From Acidobacteria bacterium AH-259-L09 (GTDB taxonomy: Bacteria; Acidobacteriota; UBA6911; RPQK01), in contig JALLOL010000144.1 in NCBI GenBank assembly GCA_027717875.1, forward strand, positions 1 through 6,549: 6,549 bases of DNA, given 5' to 3'. Of this stretch, positions 6,544-6,549 are shown piece by piece. The notes under the pieces were generated by a model that had not been told where the DNA came from, searched no databases, and saw nothing but the letters and a program-made list of their open reading frames with translations. Position 1 is the first letter of the stretch. Every line of letters starts with the position of its first letter. A program made the translations under genes and the position numbers.

Positions 6544-6549
6544 GAACGC

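Noticed and set aside
1..6549. Searched for CRISPR arrays, tRNA or rRNA genes, and a defence or toxin-antitoxin system.
   Set aside because: No regularly spaced repeats, no RNA-gene signatures and no small gene pair are present; the two long genes account for nearly all of the window.

Overview
The window carries two complete plus-strand protein genes, an intergenic regulatory region of about 280 bases between them, and a strong palindromic repeat at its right edge. It looks like chromosomal DNA of a Gram-negative bacterium: the second gene encodes a secreted protein ending in an outer-membrane beta-barrel. GC content looks moderate by eye. The TopA sequence and the size and style of the barrel protein would fit Acidobacteriota or a neighbouring, mostly uncultured phylum, but this is an impression and not a classification.

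Layout. Bases 1-110 are a leader region with a four-copy 8-bp tandem repeat, a GC-rich hairpin, a possible extended -10 element and a Shine-Dalgarno. Bases 111-2528 encode DNA topoisomerase I (topA) with its full catalytic apparatus and five C-terminal zinc ribbons. Bases 2529-2805 hold two overlapping hairpins, a possible sigma-70 promoter, an inverted repeat and a very good sigma-54 type -24/-12 promoter ending just upstream of a strong Shine-Dalgarno. Bases 2806-6426 encode a large (about 1206 aa) secreted protein with the order signal peptide, FecR domain, TPR array, TonB-receptor-like beta-barrel. Bases 6427-6549 contain a near-perfect 66-bp palindrome (two 32-base arms, 2-base centre) nested inside an outer GGGGTCA/TGACCCC pair, which looks like a dispersed hairpin repeat.

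The two genes do not look functionally linked. topA is housekeeping. The second gene appears to have its own regulated promoter. The most notable content is this second gene: a plug-less receptor-type barrel joined to periplasmic TPR and FecR domains, apparently under sigma-54 control. That layout recalls TPR-barrel exopolysaccharide exporters (PgaA, BcsC), but with a TonB-receptor-sized barrel and an added FecR domain. Its substrate cannot be read from the sequence.
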